Shown one piece after another: positions 1-9,539 of a stretch of DNA of 64,000 bases. Source of the stretch: Syntrophothermus lipocalidus DSM 12680 (GTDB lineage Bacteria > Bacillota > Syntrophomonadia > Syntrophomonadales > Syntrophothermaceae); contig NC_014220.1 in NCBI RefSeq assembly GCF_000092405.1, positions 310,001 through 374,000 on the forward strand, written 5' to 3'. The stretch's first letter is position 1. Each line of letters starts with the position of its first letter. The notes below the pieces were generated by a model, which did no database searches, had not been told where the DNA came from, and saw nothing but the letters and a program-made list of their open reading frames with translations. The translations under genes and the position numbers were made by a program.

Positions 1-565
1 CGATCTGGGCGGCTCCTTCCGGGGCGAAGAGGGCGATGGTGCCGGAAGCCAGCTGGGTGAAAGCCCAAAAACCCAGGTAGACTACAGCCGGTATCTCAAC
101 CAGGTAAAAGAAGAAAAATACCGGGATCAATGTAAGGACTCGAGCTTTGGGGAACATGAGGAAATAAGCGCCCATGACCCCGGCGAGGGCCCCGGAAGCG
201 CCTACCGTAGGGACCGTGGACTGAGGGTAGATGTAGCAGTGGGTGGCTCCGGCGATAACCCCGCAGGCCAGGTAAAACAAGATAAAACGAACCGGGCCCA
301 TCTTATCTTCTACATTGTTGCCGAACAGGAACAAGGCCCACATGTTGCCGATGATGTGCATCCAGCTTCCATGGAGAAAAGTGCAGGTGATGAAAGAGGA
401 AAGCGAATGATTAGCCGGGACCAAACCATAGGTGTAAAAAAGCTTTTGCAGTTCTTCTGAGGGTAAAGACAGTTCATAGAAAAAAACCAAAAAGTTGAGG
501 GCGATGATAAGCCACATGCTGAAAGGGAATTTTTCCCCAGGCACGTTGTCACGCAGAGGTATCAT
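1..565 (-). CDS. Rhomboid family intramembrane serine protease (3' end outside window)
   Basis: Reading the minus strand from ATG at 565 gives an open frame of 188 codons that runs off the window start, so the C-terminus is missing. After a short cytoplasmic start there is a transmembrane helix (FPFSMWLIIALNFLVFFYE). The rhomboid L1-loop/TM2 signature HGSWMHIIGNMWALFLFG follows, and further on the catalytic-serine motif GASGALAGVMGAYF. The catalytic His of the last core helix would lie outside the window. Rhomboids cut membrane proteins within the bilayer; the substrate here is unknown. No operon partner is visible. The family call is firm. Confidence 0.88.
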   Translation of the reverse strand, partial: MIPLRDNVPGEKFPFSMWLIIALNFLVFFYELSLPSEELQKLFYTYGLVPANHSLSSFITCTFLHGSWMHIIGNMWALFLFGNNVEDKMGPVRFILFYLACGVIAGATHCYIYPQSTVPTVGASGALAGVMGAYFLMFPKARVLTLIPVFFFFYLVEIPAVVYLGFWAFTQLASGTIALFAPEGAAQI

Positions 566-641
566 GGTGTGGGCCTGCCTTTCGCGATTTTAATTACTTA
601 ATTATGCCTATGTAGTCAATTCAACCGGGTTGCGGGGCTAA

Positions 642-1091
642 TCAAACCGTGCCTTGAGGATAAACATTGACCAAGTTGGTTCCGGGAACACGGTTGTAGA
701 CCACCAGTTCATCCAGAATCGAAAAAACGGTTTCTACATACTCTTCATACTTTTCATCGGAGGAATCCACATTCAGAGCGACTTCGAACACGTACACCGG
801 TATCTCCAGCCAGTTCATGTACTTGAGTTCGTCAAGCCCTTCTTGCTCCAGAAACCTCAGCTCTTCTACCGGAACCGAAAACGGGCCGTTGCCTTCTTTT
901 TCCCGGGTCATGTGTCTCTTCAGCTTATCCAGAAACGTGTTCAGCAAGCGTTCCTTTTCCTCGTCTACTAGATACTGGTAAAGAACATCGTGTATCTCTT
1001 TCACGAGCACGAGCGAGGTAATGGTGGGCAAAGCGAGGTGGTTCTCTTGCCGTACGAGCTTGAGTGTGAACAGGTTATCTTTGGTTAACAC
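642..1091 (-). CDS. Hypothetical protein, 149 aa
   Basis: An ATG-started frame of 149 codons, preceded on its own strand by the SD-like stretch aaaaggagttg. The product is acidic, soluble and probably helical, with many Glu/Lys and Leu heptad-like stretches in the middle (about residues 30-75). No signal peptide, membrane helix or recognised motif was seen. It lies between the rhomboid gene and a 380-bp intergenic region and is transcribed in the same direction as the rhomboid gene. I do not recognise the family. Confidence 0.6.
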   Translation of the reverse strand: MLTKDNLFTLKLVRQENHLALPTITSLVLVKEIHDVLYQYLVDEEKERLLNTFLDKLKRHMTREKEGNGPFSVPVEELRFLEQEGLDELKYMNWLEIPVYVFEVALNVDSSDEKYEEYVETVFSILDELVVYNRVPGTNLVNVYPQGTV

Positions 1092-1469
1092 TCAAAATCA
1101 ACTCCTTTTGCTTTTTCAATGATAGTATCGGTGAAACCCTTCTCAATTATAGCAGATGAGTTCCGCCGAATAGATACCTATTGGCAGGGCTAAGCGCAAA
1201 AGTGGCAATACAAAACGAGAAACGTCCCAACTTTGCGGGCTAACAAGTCTATACCGTACAGGACTTTGGTAGACAGGGCAAATGACCGTCAGATACAGGA
1301 GGAGAAGCAGGCGGACATTTTTGATCTTACAACTGAGAATATCATGGATTTCATAACAATCATAACAAGAAGAAGATTATGATTGACATTTAGAACATAT
1401 AACCTATAATACATATCAGCTTAATAGGACATAGCTCCAATACTTGAGGTTGATTGGAGGTCAAGAGTA
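1092..1469. other. Intergenic region upstream of fdhD
   Basis: 378 bp between divergent genes. It holds the fdhD promoter at 1383-1410. A protein-like stretch at about 1269-1380 (DRQIQEEKQADIFDL...) has no start or SD and could be debris of an older gene. Nothing else was recognised. Confidence 0.4.
1383..1410 (+). promoter_or_regulatory. Sigma-A type promoter for fdhD
   Basis: A perfect -35 box TTGACA (1383-1388) and a perfect -10 box TATAAT (1405-1410) are separated by 16 bp, about 60 bp upstream of the fdhD start. This is one of the strongest promoter matches in the window. Confidence 0.7.
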
Positions 1470-2255
1470 ATGGCCGAAGTATTCGATAGTCGCAGGATCC
1501 TGGTGTATTCTGATCATCAAGTTGTTGAAACCGAAGATCCAGTTGTGAATGAGGTTCCGCTCACCATAATGCTGAATGACTCTGAATTGGCAACGCTATT
1601 ATGCTCTCCGTATGCTTTGGAAGAATTGGTGGTAGGATTCCTTCTCAGTGAAGGCCTTGTAAATGGACCTGACGAGGTATTTAGCCTGCAGTTTCGCATG
1701 GAACAGGGCGTAGCTTGGGTCGATACCGTAAATCCGGTATCAAGGGTTGACAGCTTTCTTCGCAGGAATTTCGCCAGTTGCTGTGGCAAGGGGCGGCCGG
1801 CTCTTTATTTTGTCAATGATCGGGATCAGCTCAAGACTGTAGAGACTGATGCTTGTTTTAAGGCCCAACACCTCCTTAATCTGATGGCTGAACTCGATCG
1901 GCAATCGGAGAATTTTCACCTCACGGGAGGCGTACATGGTGCGGCGTTAGCTGACAACAATGGCATTGTGGTGAGATATGAGGATATTGGCCGACATAAT
2001 GCTCTTGACCGGATACTGGGCTACGTTTACCTCCATAGTATTTATCCCACGGACAAGATAGTACTGCTTAGTGGACGCATTGCTTCAGAAATGCTGATTA
2101 AAACTGTTCGTATGCGAGTACCTGTAGTCGTATCGCGTTCTGCGCCTACCGGACTAGCTGTTGATCTAGCAGAGGAACTAGGCGTCACGATAGTTGGTTT
2201 TGCACGGGGGGAGCGCATGTCTATCTACAGCCATCCTGAACGTATAGATTTCTGA
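1470..2255 (+). CDS. fdhD: Formate dehydrogenase accessory sulfurtransferase FdhD
   Basis: FdhD carries sulfur from IscS/NifS to the molybdenum or tungsten bis-MGD cofactor of formate dehydrogenase, in the cytoplasm. The 261-aa product has normal family length and shows the expected blocks: ELVVGFLLSEGL (about 52-63), the cysteine loop FASCCGKGRP (101-110), TGGVHGAAL (152-160) and YEDIGRHNALD (170-180). The start ATG follows the SD ggaggtcaagag. In E. coli the loop is CGVC with two functional cysteines. Here it is C-C-G-K-G, so the second cysteine of the CxxC pair is absent. No formate dehydrogenase gene is in the window. A hydE fragment abuts the 3' end directly. Confidence 0.93.
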   Translation: MAEVFDSRRILVYSDHQVVETEDPVVNEVPLTIMLNDSELATLLCSPYALEELVVGFLLSEGLVNGPDEVFSLQFRMEQGVAWVDTVNPVSRVDSFLRRNFASCCGKGRPALYFVNDRDQLKTVETDACFKAQHLLNLMAELDRQSENFHLTGGVHGAALADNNGIVVRYEDIGRHNALDRILGYVYLHSIYPTDKIVLLSGRIASEMLIKTVRMRVPVVVSRSAPTGLAVDLAEELGVTIVGFARGERMSIYSHPERIDF

Positions 2256-2257
2256 AC

Positions 2258-2620
2258 CTGACGTTCGAGGACCTGGCCATGGATATATTGAAATTCAAAG
2301 AGCTGGATCTGGATATGGTAGGGGTGGGTCCGTATATCTGCCACGAGGATACTCCCCTGGCCGGGAACGCGAATGGCACTGTGGAGATGACCTTCAAGGT
2401 TATAGCCATCACCAGAATCGTAATCCGTGATGCTCATATTCCCGCTACTACCGCTCTTGCTACTCTAAGGCCTGCTGATGGGCGAGAAAAGGCCCTGCAG
2501 CTGGGGGCAAATGTTGTAATGCCCAATGTTACTCCGGTAAAGTATCGAGCTATGTATGAATTATATCCTGCCAAGGTCTGCATTGGGGAAGAAGACCAGA
2601 CACGGGTGAACGGTACTTGA
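2258..2620 (+). pseudogene. hydE: Fragment of HydE, [FeFe]-hydrogenase maturase (central/C-terminal part only)
   Basis: The frame from about 2258 reads LTFEDLAMD and then ELDLDMVGVGPYICHEDTPL, IPATTALATLRPADGR and GANVVMPNVTPVKYR, which are hallmark HydE segments from the second half of the radical-SAM barrel. HydE is normally about 350 aa. Here the N-terminal half with the CxxxCxxC cluster motif is missing, and the tail breaks off after YPAKVCIGEE. The first in-frame ATG is 2279, but homology begins upstream of it, just after the fdhD stop at 2255. The copy cannot be a radical-SAM enzyme. It is best read as a deletion remnant fused to the end of fdhD. Confidence 0.82.
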
Positions 2621-2699
2621 GCATCGAGTTATTTCAATTGCTGTAAATATAGAGCAGGTTTAACCCGGGCGAGGCAGCATTTGGAAAGGAGTGGTTTGA

Positions 2700-3835
<1,136 letters not shown>

Positions 3836-3845
<10 letters not shown>

Positions 3846-4114
3846 TTATGGCGATTCGCCTTAGCGTAACCAACTACGGCCAGGTTGTCGGCTTCTGTCC
3901 CGCCACTGGTAAAAATTACTTCATCCGGCAATGCGTTTAGCAGAGATGCCACTTGCTCTCGAGCCTTCTCTACTGCCTGACGGGCAGTTTGACCTGCCGA
4001 GTAAAAAATGCTGGAAGGATTACCAAACCTATCGGTTAAGTAGGGTATCATGCATCCAAACACCTCTTGGTCAATTGGAGTCGTTGCGCTGTGATCCATA
4101 TAAATCTGTCTCAT
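3836..4114 (-). pseudogene. nifS: Cysteine desulfurase (NifS/IscS) N-terminal fragment
   Basis: Starting at ATG 4114, behind a good SD (gaggagg), the minus strand reads MRQIYMDHSATTPIDQEV and then [18 protein letters not shown], the standard NifS N-terminus. Homology stops around residue 93 (NRHKGG). The frame then runs about 15 residues through antisense metY sequence to a stop at 3791. The PLP lysine and catalytic cysteine of the roughly 390-aa enzyme are absent. It is co-directional with and 30 bp downstream of the Rrf2 regulator, the usual rrf2-nifS order, so this was probably an operon cut by a deletion or rearrangement. Confidence 0.85.
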
Positions 4115-4144
4115 GTCAAAACCTCCTCACTAAATCTAAGATAT

Positions 4145-4579
4145 TTAGCGGCTCCGCACGGAAATCTTTCTTGATTCTTGAATCAGATCCTCCAATGAAA
4201 GAGAATCCAGCACTTCGGCAATTGAGTCTCTCATCTTGGACCATATCAGACGTGTCACACAAAACTCAGCACGCTCGCATTCTTCGGGAGTCTGCTCACT
4301 AACGCAGTCGACGGGAGCAATTGGTCCCTCCAGGGCCCTGATTATTTCGCCCACGGTGATGTCTCGTGGTTTTTTAGTCAAAACATACCCCCCCTGAGGC
4401 CCGCGGACGCTCTTAACTAAACCCGCTTTTTTCAGAGGCACCATCAATTGTTCTAAATATCTCTCCGATAAGCCCTGACGCTCTGCGACAATGTGTACGG
4501 CCATCGGACCTTCGTTTTGATGTAGGGCCATGTCAAGCATTGCTCTCAGCCCATATCTTCCTTTTGTAGAGACTTTCAC
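4145..4579 (-). CDS. Rrf2/IscR family transcriptional regulator
   Basis: The 144-aa product has the typical Rrf2 start KVSTKGRYGLRAMLDMA, a winged helix-turn-helix (VAERQGLSERYLEQLMVPLKKAGL, in two parts) and the wing SVRGPQGGYVL. Three cysteines near the C-terminus (about residues 92, 101 and 107, in DCVSEQTPEECERAEFC) match the Fe-S ligand positions of IscR-like members. It probably senses Fe-S or cysteine status and controls nearby sulfur genes. It lies directly upstream of the truncated nifS and downstream of nadA on the same strand, so it may have lost its normal operon partner. Confidence 0.88.
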   Translation of the reverse strand: MKVSTKGRYGLRAMLDMALHQNEGPMAVHIVAERQGLSERYLEQLMVPLKKAGLVKSVRGPQGGYVLTKKPRDITVGEIIRALEGPIAPVDCVSEQTPEECERAEFCVTRLIWSKMRDSIAEVLDSLSLEDLIQESRKISVRSR

Positions 4580-4674
4580 CTCGTTTTCACCTCAATCCTT
4601 TCCTTAATTCTCAGGCCATTCCATGGTTCAGAACCAGCAAAAAACGAACTGGCAAATGCAGTTATTGCATATCC

Positions 4675-5598
4675 TCAAGATGCGTACTCTATCATTCTTT
4701 CCAGAGCAATGGCAGCTTTAGCTCTAATTTCCTCGGGGACAACTACTCTGGTCTGCAAATATTGCAAAGAATAAAAAACTTTATCAAGAGTGATACTCTT
4801 CATATTTGGGCAAATCAACTCTTCCGAAGCAAGGATGAATGTTTTGTCAGGGTTATTGTTTCCCAGGGAATATAGGATACCGCACTCCGTCCCAATGATA
4901 AAAATCTTACTCTCCGATTGTGTGGCATAATCAAGAATTCCTTTGGTGCTGCCCACGTAGTCGGCCAGGGCCACAATCTCCGGGTAGCATTCTGGGTGTA
5001 CGAGCACCTTTGCGTCCGGAAACTGCTCTTTTAGTTGGAGCAAATGTTCCTCGCTAATACTGGCATGGGTCGGGCAGCTGGCTGAAAAGACATCAATGTG
5101 CCTACCCAGTTTCCCGGCTAGGTAAGAACCCAGGTACTGGTCAGGTATAAAGAATACCTTAGCGTTATCTGGCAGCTTTTGTAATATCTTTGCCGCATTG
5201 GACGAGGTACAACAGATGTCACTGACGGCCTTTACCTCCGCCGGGGTGTTAACATAGCACACCACAATACTCTCTGGGTATTTTTTCTTGTAACACAATA
5301 CATCGTTAACACTTATATTACTGGCCATGGGACAAGTCGCTTCCGGTTCCGGTGTTAAGACTATCTTATCAGGACATAACACTGCCGCCGTCTCAGCCAT
5401 AAAATCTACACCGGCAACCAGAATAATATCATGCGGGCTGTTTTTGGCGGCGATAGCCATTGCATAAGAATCCCCGACAAAATCGGCCAAAGCTTGTATC
5501 TCTTCCCGCTGGTAATAGTGAGCAATAATGTAAACAGATTTGTCTCTCTTCAGACGCAGAATATCTTGTATCAAAAGTTCATCTCGGAGACCACCCAC
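4675..5598 (-). CDS. nadA: Quinolinate synthase NadA
   Basis: NadA condenses iminoaspartate with dihydroxyacetone phosphate to quinolinate in NAD synthesis, using a [4Fe-4S] cluster. The 307-aa length is normal. Motifs are YIIAHYYQREEIQALADFVG near the N-terminus and VDFMAETAAVL. The three cluster cysteines are C89 (EPEATCPMA), C175 (FSASCPTHAS) and C263 (EELICPNMK), with spacing matching the known ligands. The start is GTG 5598. nadB and nadC are not adjacent. The gene has its own promoter and an upstream palindrome, and is transcribed toward rrf2. Confidence 0.95.
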   Translation of the reverse strand: MGGLRDELLIQDILRLKRDKSVYIIAHYYQREEIQALADFVGDSYAMAIAAKNSPHDIILVAGVDFMAETAAVLCPDKIVLTPEPEATCPMASNISVNDVLCYKKKYPESIVVCYVNTPAEVKAVSDICCTSSNAAKILQKLPDNAKVFFIPDQYLGSYLAGKLGRHIDVFSASCPTHASISEEHLLQLKEQFPDAKVLVHPECYPEIVALADYVGSTKGILDYATQSESKIFIIGTECGILYSLGNNNPDKTFILASEELICPNMKSITLDKVFYSLQYLQTRVVVPEEIRAKAAIALERMIEYAS

Positions 5599-5664
5599 AC
5601 TCTCGCCTTCTCTCTATTTCAAAAATCTGAGAATCGTGCTGATAGGACAGCCAGTTGAACGACG

Positions 5665-5681
5665 CCTCAGTTAAACTGAGG
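5665..5681. promoter_or_regulatory. Palindrome in the nadA leader (possible operator)
   Basis: CCTCAGTT A AACTGAGG is a perfect 8-bp inverted repeat with a one-base centre, between the nadA promoter and start. One-base spacing is more like a protein-binding operator than an RNA hairpin. The cognate regulator is unknown; a NAD-responsive repressor is a reasonable guess only. Confidence 0.4.
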
Positions 5682-5740
5682 ACACCTCTATATTCCTGGT
5701 TTTCGTTTATCATTTTCCGATGACACTCTTCTTATGTTAG

Positions 5741-5771
5741 AGTATAACATTATTCCTAGCGTTTTTGTCAA
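5741..5771 (-). promoter_or_regulatory. Probable nadA promoter
   Basis: On the minus strand TTGACA (5771-5766) is followed after 19 bp by TATACT (5746-5741). The spacing is longer than ideal, but both boxes are good and the site lies upstream of nadA in an AT-rich stretch. Confidence 0.5.
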
Positions 5772-5863
5772 CTTCATAGTCCGTCTTTATTTATGAATTT
5801 ATGAGCTTGACGATCCAGCGGGCGTTGTCCTAATATATAGTTGGCGATGATGTGGATACAGAC

Positions 5864-5938
5864 GCGGAAGTGGCTCAGTGGTAGAGCATCGCCTTGCCAA
5901 GGCGAGGGCCGCGGGTTCGAATCCCGTCTTCCGCTCCA
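5864..5938 (+). tRNA. tRNA-Gly (anticodon GCC)
   Basis: A complete cloverleaf is visible. The acceptor stem GCGGAAG pairs with CTTCCGC. The D arm is GCTC...GAGC, the anticodon arm TCGCC-TTGCCAA-GGCGA carries anticodon GCC, and the T arm is GCGGG-TTCGAAT-CCCGT. The discriminator base T is followed by an encoded CCA. The gene stands alone and is followed by a terminator. Confidence 0.97.
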
Positions 5939-5949
5939 TTGAAACGTAG

Positions 5950-5980
5950 CCTCGGCTAGTGCCGAGGTGTTGTGTTTTTG
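5950..5980 (+). terminator. Intrinsic terminator of tRNA-Gly
   Basis: The hairpin CCTCGGC-TAGT-GCCGAGG (5950-5967) is followed by the T-rich tract tgttgtgttttt, just after the tRNA 3' end. Confidence 0.75.
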
Positions 5981-6153
5981 TGTCAAATTAGCTTAAAAGG
6001 CAGGACATCGGTTGCGGGGCGTAGAAGTAATTAGTGTACGGGTTATGAGGGAGGGTTAGAAAACAGGATGATGCTTTCCGGGCACGGGCTGCTTTAAGGA
6101 GTTTAAGATTCTCTGTACGTGTGAAACCATTCATCAGGACAGGAGGAGCATAA

Positions 6154-7482
6154 ATGGGATCTAAGCTGGAAAGAATAGAGAAGAATGAAGTGGCTCTGGA
6201 AATAGAGGTTCCAGGTGACAAGGTTAGCGAGGCTTTGAACAAAGCGTACCGGCGCGTGGTCAAGGATGTCTCTGTACCAGGGTTTAGGAAGGGCCGCGTT
6301 CCAAGACCGGTTCTGGAATCATATTTCGGGAAAGAGATCCTGTATGAGGAAGCTTTGAACGAACTGCTTCCTGTTGCCTACGAAGAGGCAGTGAAGGAGA
6401 ATGATCTTACCCCGGTAACCGAGCCCCAGATCGATGTTGTGCAGATGGAAGAAGGCAAGCCTCTTGTTTTTAAAGCCAGAGTAGTGGTCAAGCCCGAAGT
6501 GGTTTTGGGGCAGGTAGAGGGTATAGAGGTGACCACTTCACCAATTACGGTTACGGAAGAAGACGTAGATAAGCGGTTGGAGGCTATGCGCGAACGTTAT
6601 GCCCGTTTGGTCAAGGTCCAAGACGATGTTACTGCCCAGGAAGGCGACGTGCTGAGGATCGATTTTGAGGGGTTCATCGACGGCGAACCTTTCCCTGGGG
6701 GAAAAGGGGAGGACTACTCTTTGGAATTGGGGTCTAGGACTTTTATTCCAGGATTCGAAGAGCAGTTGGTGGGAACCAAGACCGGCGAAGAAAAAGAGAT
6801 CAAGGTACAGTTTCCTGAAGACTATCACAGCCAAGACCTCGCCGGGAAAGAAGCAATGTTTAAGGTTAATGTCCATGAAATCAAGCGCCGGGAGTTAAGT
6901 CCCTTGAACGACGAGTTTGCCCAAGAGGTCAGTGAGTTCGAAACTCTTGAGGAGTTGCGGGAAGAGATACGCAAGAATTTAACCAAGATGGCTGAAGAGA
7001 GGACCAAACAGCTGAGGCGAGACGAAGTGGTGGCTAAGGCTGTGGAATCAGCTGAGGTAGATATTCATCCTGCTATGATAGAAGAACAAATAGATTCGAT
7101 GTTGGAAAGCTTCCAACAACGGCTAGCGCAGCAGGGCCTGACCTTGGAGGACTATACAAACGTGACCGGGACTTCTCTAGAGACTATCAGAGAAGATTAC
7201 GCTCAGGAAGCTGAGAAGACGCTGCGGGCTAACCTGGTCTTAGAAAAGGTCGCGCGGGAAAAGGGTCTTGAACCGACGGAAGAGGACTTCCAGCAGCACC
7301 TGCAAAGGGTGGCTGGCGACTTCGGCATGGATGCTGACCAGCTCAGAGAGCGCGTGGCCGCCTCTCGGGGAAGGATCGAGTACGGTATAATGCTTGATAA
7401 GGCGGTTGATTATCTCCTGGAGAACGCGGTTACCGTTCAACCTTCGGGCGGGGAAGAGGAAAGCAGAACGGATACTGAATAA
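6154..7482 (+). CDS. tig: Trigger factor (ribosome-associated chaperone, PPIase)
   Basis: Trigger factor binds the ribosome exit tunnel and shields nascent chains. The 442-aa product has normal length. The N-terminal ribosome-binding domain carries the signature GFRKGRVP (43-50). A central FKBP-like PPIase domain includes GDVLRIDFEGFIDGEPF and FPEDYHSQDLAGKEAMFKV. A long helical C-terminal chaperone domain follows. The start ATG has the SD aggaggag. It is the first gene of tig-clpP-clpX, a classical order in Firmicutes. Confidence 0.97.
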   Translation: MGSKLERIEKNEVALEIEVPGDKVSEALNKAYRRVVKDVSVPGFRKGRVPRPVLESYFGKEILYEEALNELLPVAYEEAVKENDLTPVTEPQIDVVQMEEGKPLVFKARVVVKPEVVLGQVEGIEVTTSPITVTEEDVDKRLEAMRERYARLVKVQDDVTAQEGDVLRIDFEGFIDGEPFPGGKGEDYSLELGSRTFIPGFEEQLVGTKTGEEKEIKVQFPEDYHSQDLAGKEAMFKVNVHEIKRRELSPLNDEFAQEVSEFETLEELREEIRKNLTKMAEERTKQLRRDEVVAKAVESAEVDIHPAMIEEQIDSMLESFQQRLAQQGLTLEDYTNVTGTSLETIREDYAQEAEKTLRANLVLEKVAREKGLEPTEEDFQQHLQRVAGDFGMDADQLRERVAASRGRIEYGIMLDKAVDYLLENAVTVQPSGGEEESRTDTE

Positions 7483-7527
7483 ACTGTATAGTAAAGGCGT
7501 AATTTGTGACTTTGTGAGGTGAAGAAC

Positions 7528-8139
7528 GTGAACAAGTTATCCTACCTGGTACCGATTGTGGTGGAACAGACGAGCCGCGGGGAACGGGCTTATGACATCT
7601 ACTCGCGGTTACTGAAAGACCGTATCGTTTTTTTAGGTAGCCCTATAGACGACCAGGTTGCGAACTTAATCATAGCCCAATTCCTTTTCTTAGAAGCAGA
7701 GGACCCGGACAAGGATATCCATTTCTACATCAATAGTCCGGGAGGCTCAATATCGGCAGGCATGGCTATTTTTGATACCATGCAGTACCTGCGCCCCGAC
7801 GTATCGACCATATGTGTAGGCATGGCCGCTAGCATGGGAGCTTTTCTACTGGCAGCTGGGGCCAAGGGCAAGAGGTTTGCTTTGCCCAACAGCGAGATAA
7901 TGATTCACCAGCCTATCGGTGGGACCCAGGGACAGGCCACCGATATCGAGATACATGCCCGGAGGATAGTCAATCTGAAAAAGCGGTTGAACCAGATACT
8001 GGCAGAAAGGACCGGGCAAAAACTGGAAGTGATCGAACGGGACGTGGAAAGGGACTTTTTTATGACTGCGGAGGAGGCAAAAGCGTACGGGATTATCGAT
8101 GACATTTTCTATGAATCCAAGCGTAAGGGTAAGAAGTAG
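7528..8139 (+). CDS. clpP: ATP-dependent Clp protease proteolytic subunit ClpP
   Basis: ClpP is the serine peptidase core that works with ClpX. I chose GTG 7528 because the SD gaggtga lies 7-12 bases upstream; GTG 7519 is in frame but has no SD. The protein is then 203 aa, starting [14 protein letters not shown]. The catalytic triad is visible: Ser102 in GMAASMGAF, His127 in EIMIHQP and Asp176 in [11 protein letters not shown]. It lies between tig and clpX and is likely cotranscribed with both. Confidence 0.97.
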   Translation: MNKLSYLVPIVVEQTSRGERAYDIYSRLLKDRIVFLGSPIDDQVANLIIAQFLFLEAEDPDKDIHFYINSPGGSISAGMAIFDTMQYLRPDVSTICVGMAASMGAFLLAAGAKGKRFALPNSEIMIHQPIGGTQGQATDIEIHARRIVNLKKRLNQILAERTGQKLEVIERDVERDFFMTAEEAKAYGIIDDIFYESKRKGKK

Positions 8140-8169
8140 TGCTTATTGTAATGTGAGCGAGGTGAGGTT

Positions 8170-9423
8170 ATGCAGCGGTTTGGCAGCGACGAGAGAGGGC
8201 AGTTAAAGTGCTCTTTCTGCGGCAAGACCCAGGATCAAGTGAGAAAGCTGGTAGCTGGCCCCGGAGTCTACATTTGTGATGAGTGTATAGAACTGTGCAA
8301 TGAAATAATAGAAGAAGAACTGGCCGAGGATTTTGGGTTTGAAATGGGAGATATCCCTAAGCCCCAAGAGATAAAAGATATCTTGGACCAATACGTTATC
8401 GGGCAGGAGAAAGCGAAGAAAATACTGGCAGTAGCGGTCTACAACCATTACAAAAGGATAAACCTCGGGACCAAGCTGGACGATGTTGAGCTGCAGAAGA
8501 GCAACATCCTGATGCTGGGGCCAACCGGTAGCGGGAAGACGCTTCTGGCTCAGACACTGGCCAAGATATTGAACGTGCCCTTTGCCATTGCCGATGCGAC
8601 TTCACTGACTGAGGCCGGGTATGTAGGCGAAGACGTTGAAAACATCCTGTTGAAGCTTATCCAGGCGGCTGATTACGACATCGAGAAGGCAGAAAAAGGG
8701 ATAGTTTACATCGACGAGATTGACAAAATAGCCCGCAAAACTGACAATCCATCAATCACTCGCGATGTATCCGGAGAAGGCGTGCAGCAGGCTCTCTTAA
8801 AGATACTGGAAGGGACTATTGCTAGCGTACCTCCCCAAGGTGGACGCAAGCACCCTCACCAGGAGTTCATTCAGATTGATACCAGTAATATACTTTTTAT
8901 CTGTGGCGGTGCCTTTGAAGGAATAGACAAGATAATTCAGAACCGCGTGGGCCAGAAGTCGATGGGATTCGGAGCTGACATCAAGACCAAGAAAGAGAAG
9001 AAAATAGGGGAGATACTGGAACAGATATTGCCCCAGGACCTTCTAAAATTTGGACTGATTCCAGAGTTTGTAGGGCGAGTGCCTATCATCGTAACTTTGG
9101 ACGCCTTAGACGAGTCTGCTCTGGTCAGGATTTTGACTGAGCCTAAAAACGCTCTGGTGCGGCAATACCAAAAGCTGTTCGACATGGACGGCGTAAACCT
9201 TGAGTTTACTGACGATGCCTTAAAAGCGATAGCTGAGGAGGCTATGCGGCGCAGTACCGGTGCTAGAGGTCTAAGGGCCATAGTGGAAGACGTTATGTTG
9301 GACGTTATGTACGAGATACCATCTCGGGCGGACGTCACCAAATGTGTGGTGACAAAGGATGTGATACAGAAAAAGGAAAAACCTCTCTTGGTTACCGTAG
9401 AGCCAAAAAGGAGGGTAAACTGA
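8170..9423 (+). CDS. clpX: ATP-dependent Clp protease ATP-binding subunit ClpX
   Basis: ClpX unfolds substrates and feeds them to ClpP. The 417-aa product has the N-terminal C4 zinc-binding domain (C14, C17, C36, C39), Walker A GPTGSGKT (117-124), Walker [11 protein letters not shown] and the pore loop AGYVGED. An IGF-type ClpP-docking loop (MGFGADI) and the sensor-2 region [12 protein letters not shown] are also present. All functional motifs are intact. A strong terminator directly after the stop separates it from lonB. Confidence 0.98.
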   Translation: MQRFGSDERGQLKCSFCGKTQDQVRKLVAGPGVYICDECIELCNEIIEEELAEDFGFEMGDIPKPQEIKDILDQYVIGQEKAKKILAVAVYNHYKRINLGTKLDDVELQKSNILMLGPTGSGKTLLAQTLAKILNVPFAIADATSLTEAGYVGEDVENILLKLIQAADYDIEKAEKGIVYIDEIDKIARKTDNPSITRDVSGEGVQQALLKILEGTIASVPPQGGRKHPHQEFIQIDTSNILFICGGAFEGIDKIIQNRVGQKSMGFGADIKTKKEKKIGEILEQILPQDLLKFGLIPEFVGRVPIIVTLDALDESALVRILTEPKNALVRQYQKLFDMDGVNLEFTDDALKAIAEEAMRRSTGARGLRAIVEDVMLDVMYEIPSRADVTKCVVTKDVIQKKEKPLLVTVEPKRRVN

Positions 9424-9425
9424 TA

Positions 9426-9450
9426 AAGGCAGCGAAAGCTGCCTTTTTTT
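9426..9450 (+). terminator. Intrinsic terminator after clpX
   Basis: AAGGCAGC-GAAA-GCTGCCTT followed by a run of seven or more T, starting three bases after the clpX stop. A GNRA-type tetraloop adds stability. Confidence 0.9.
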
Positions 9451-9539
9451 ACTCCGGCTCCATCCTGATGAAAGCTTAGGTGGTGGAGATAATATGTAGT
9501 AGCATAACCACCAAAGCGTAGGGATGAGGGTGATACCGC

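Noticed and set aside
1269-1380. Protein-like stretch DRQIQEEKQADIFDL upstream of fdhD
   Set aside because: No start codon with SD and too short to place in a family; at most debris of an older gene.
3931-4302. Plus-strand 123-aa open frame
   Set aside because: It is antisense to the nifS fragment and rrf2 and has no SD or family features.
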